This document shows, piece by piece, positions 6,650 through 7,994 of a stretch of DNA of 7,994 nt. Position numbers and translations under genes: made by a program. Source of the DNA: Clostridia bacterium (GTDB taxonomy: Bacteria > Bacillota > Clostridia > Oscillospirales > CAG-272); the NCBI GenBank assembly GCA_017648425.1, contig JAGCJD010000096.1:1-7994 (forward strand). The letters are read 5' to 3'. Under the pieces are notes generated by a model, which saw only the letters and a program-made list of their open reading frames with translations, was not told where the DNA came from and made no database searches. Position 1 is the first letter of the stretch. The number at the start of each line of letters is the position of its first letter.

Positions 6650-6762
6650 CCCAATGTCAATTGAGCTTTGAGGTATATTTGCCTTTGAATTTGTCGGTTT
6701 GTGGTTTATACCAAAACATAGAACATGGCATTTTTTACCAACTTACAAGGTGGTGTAAAGAA

Positions 6763-7656
6763 ATGAATTTTGATTGTTTAAGGCATGGCGGAAGCGCTAC
6801 GGTTGTTTTTGATACCGATATGTGCGGAGATGTCGATGATGTAGGTGCTTTATTCTTGTTATTGAGCGCATCAAAAAAATACGGTTTTAGAATTGGCGGT
6901 ATAACGGTAAATGTAAACAGCCCGAATGAGTATCCTGCAATTATGGCTATGCTTGAAGAGCTTAAAATGACTGAGATCCCCGTGGGCGTTTACGATGGAG
7001 AGAATCCTGAGAGTGGGAATTATGCTCCGTATGTTGAGTTTCTTGCTAAACACTATAACGGTGAGCATAAGAGCATTACGGCAATGGAGATTTACCAAAA
7101 GGTACTTTCGGAGTCCTGTGATAATTCCGTAGTAATAGTTTCCGTTGGCTTTTTTAACAATATTAATCGTGCGAGAAATAAAAACACGGAGCTGTTTGAT
7201 AAAAAGGTTCGCGCTGTTGTTGCAATGGCGGGAAGATTTGATGAAGAAGGATTTCCTGAATTCAACATTCGTGAATTTGTAAGGGATTCAAAGGAATTTA
7301 TTGAGAGCTTTGACGGAGAAATTATATTTGGTGGCTTTGAGATCGGATATCAGGTGATGACGGACTTGCGAGATATAGCTGATCGTGACAGCCTTTTGAC
7401 AAAAGCGTATGAAATATATACCGAGGGAAGAATGCTCAGAGAAAGCTGGGACCCTTTGACGGTAGATTTTGCTGTAAATGGCGAAAATGAATACTACGGC
7501 TTGTCGGCGCGAGGTAAGGTTACTGTATTAAATGACAGATCAACTAAATTCGAGCAGAGCGAAAAAGGGAATTGCAGATATATATTCTTAAAGCGATCAT
7601 TTGAGCAAACAGGAGCTCATATATCGAATGCTATTAAACAGACATTAAGGCTTTGA
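6763..7656 (+). CDS. Nucleoside-hydrolase-like protein (IUNH superfamily)
   Basis: Probably hydrolyses the N-glycosidic bond of a nucleoside or related N-riboside in the cytoplasm, releasing base and sugar. From ATG at 6763 it is 297 aa, near the usual 300-320. The N-terminal metal-binding motif is VFDTDMCGDVDD (15-26), a DTD-x5-DD variant of the classical DTDPGxDD. The strand GGITVNVNSPNEYP (45-58) aligns with the TxxxGN substrate region, and SWDP (228-231) supplies the late metal-binding Asp. Thus the calcium-ligand aspartates seem present. AAGGTGG lies 9 nt before the ATG. A TTG at 6661 would add 34 residues not typical of the family and lacks a ribosome binding site. It is divergent from the AraC gene and followed by a lipoprotein frame with no terminator between, suggesting one catabolic and uptake operon. 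Substrate is unknown. Confidence 0.85.
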   Translation: MNFDCLRHGGSATVVFDTDMCGDVDDVGALFLLLSASKKYGFRIGGITVNVNSPNEYPAIMAMLEELKMTEIPVGVYDGENPESGNYAPYVEFLAKHYNGEHKSITAMEIYQKVLSESCDNSVVIVSVGFFNNINRARNKNTELFDKKVRAVVAMAGRFDEEGFPEFNIREFVRDSKEFIESFDGEIIFGGFEIGYQVMTDLRDIADRDSLLTKAYEIYTEGRMLRESWDPLTVDFAVNGENEYYGLSARGKVTVLNDRSTKFEQSEKGNCRYIFLKRSFEQTGAHISNAIKQTLRL

Positions 7657-7694
7657 ATGCGTAGTCAAGCTGAGATGATGTCAGTTAACAAAAA

Positions 7695-7723
7695 TATTAA
7701 AGTTTGAACAGTAAGTTTATAAT
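7695..7723 (+). promoter_or_regulatory. Possible promoter before the lipoprotein gene
   Basis: TATAAT at 7718-7723 is a perfect -10, but the hexamer 17 nt upstream is only TATTAA. No terminator is visible after the hydrolase gene, so the lipoprotein may instead be read from the upstream promoter. Low confidence. Confidence 0.3.
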
Positions 7724-7746
7724 TTTTTTTAAAAGGAGAAAGTTTT

Positions 7747-7974
7747 ATGAAAAGAATTTTGGTTTTAGGTATCGTACTTGTGTTGCTGTTATGTCTTGTA
7801 TCGTGCGGCGGAAAAGAAGAGGAAACAACTGATACTTCCGCTGATACCGATGTTACTGATACAACACAGCCGAATGGAGAATCTGGGAGCAACGAGCAGA
7901 CTGAGGCGGAAGAAACTTTCTCTCCTGATCTCAACCTGACAGAAATTGACAGATTTGATTGTGGAGGATCTTAG
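7747..7974 (+). CDS. Short lipoprotein, possibly truncated start of a solute-binding protein
   Basis: Encodes 75 aa. A lipoprotein signal peptide is clear: MKR, a hydrophobic core (residues 4-18), then lipobox LVSC with Cys20 as the lipidated residue. The mature part CGGKEEETTDTSADTD and onward is an acidic Thr/Glu/Ser-rich spacer ending in FSPDLNLTEIDRFDCGGS, then TAG. This is how many clostridial ABC substrate-binding lipoproteins begin, with a linker to a folded domain of 400 or more residues, but here the frame stops where the domain should start. It could be a genuine small lipoprotein or a gene broken by a nonsense mutation or frameshift. AAAAGGAG sits 8 nt before the ATG. AGGAGG overlaps the stop codon, but no start codon follows before the window ends. 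Export to the outer membrane face is well supported; function is not. Confidence 0.7.
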   Translation: MKRILVLGIVLVLLLCLVSCGGKEEETTDTSADTDVTDTTQPNGESGSNEQTEAEETFSPDLNLTEIDRFDCGGS

Positions 7975-7994
7975 GAGGAAGGTTTTAAAAACAG

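Noticed and set aside
6661..6762. TTG-initiated N-terminal extension of the hydrolase
   Set aside because: No ribosome binding site before the TTG, and the 34 added residues precede the usual family N-terminus; ATG at 6763 has AAGGTGG upstream.
7665..7934. Minus-strand 89-codon frame opposite the lipoprotein
   Set aside because: It is the complement of the low-complexity acidic linker and has no supporting signal.

Overview
The window looks like chromosomal DNA of an anaerobic Firmicute of class Clostridia, probably a gut Oscillospirales or Lachnospirales relative. This is inferred from A+T-rich spacers, strong AGGAG-type ribosome binding sites, extended -10 promoters (TGn before TAAAAT/TATAAT), short hairpin terminators with U-runs, and the families present: a LytS-type sensor kinase, a heterodimeric drug exporter, AraC regulators and a lipoprotein with an acidic Thr/Glu-rich linker. 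The exact taxon cannot be fixed from the sequence alone.

Left part, minus strand: a nearly complete seven-helix sensor histidine kinase (1-1211, C-terminus cut by the window edge) has its own promoter at 1248-1276. It is separated from the next operon by a perfect 14-bp terminator hairpin and a short tRNA-3'-end-like sequence.

Centre, minus strand: a tight three-gene operon reads MarR repressor (4936-5376), ABC exporter subunit with a degenerate ATPase (3221-4939), then ABC exporter subunit with a canonical ATPase (1438-3228). The genes overlap by 4 bp and 8 bp. The operon starts at a near-consensus promoter whose -10 and start region are covered by a two-box inverted repeat, which fits autorepression by the MarR protein and induction by an exported compound. 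Two terminators in series insulate it from the gene upstream.

Right part: an AraC-family regulator (5713-6492, minus) and a nucleoside-hydrolase-like enzyme (6763-7656, plus) are divergent, with abutting -35 boxes. A short lipoprotein reading frame (7747-7974, plus) follows the hydrolase and may be the start of a substrate-binding protein of an uptake system that continues past the edge. Between the AraC gene and its presumed terminator lies a short fossil of the C-terminus of a second AraC-family gene.

I found no CRISPR array, insertion sequence, intact rRNA or tRNA gene, or clearly new multi-gene system. The most informative points are the asymmetric catalytic residues of the exporter pair, the compact MarR operator-promoter, the AraC fossil, and the hydrolase-lipoprotein locus.
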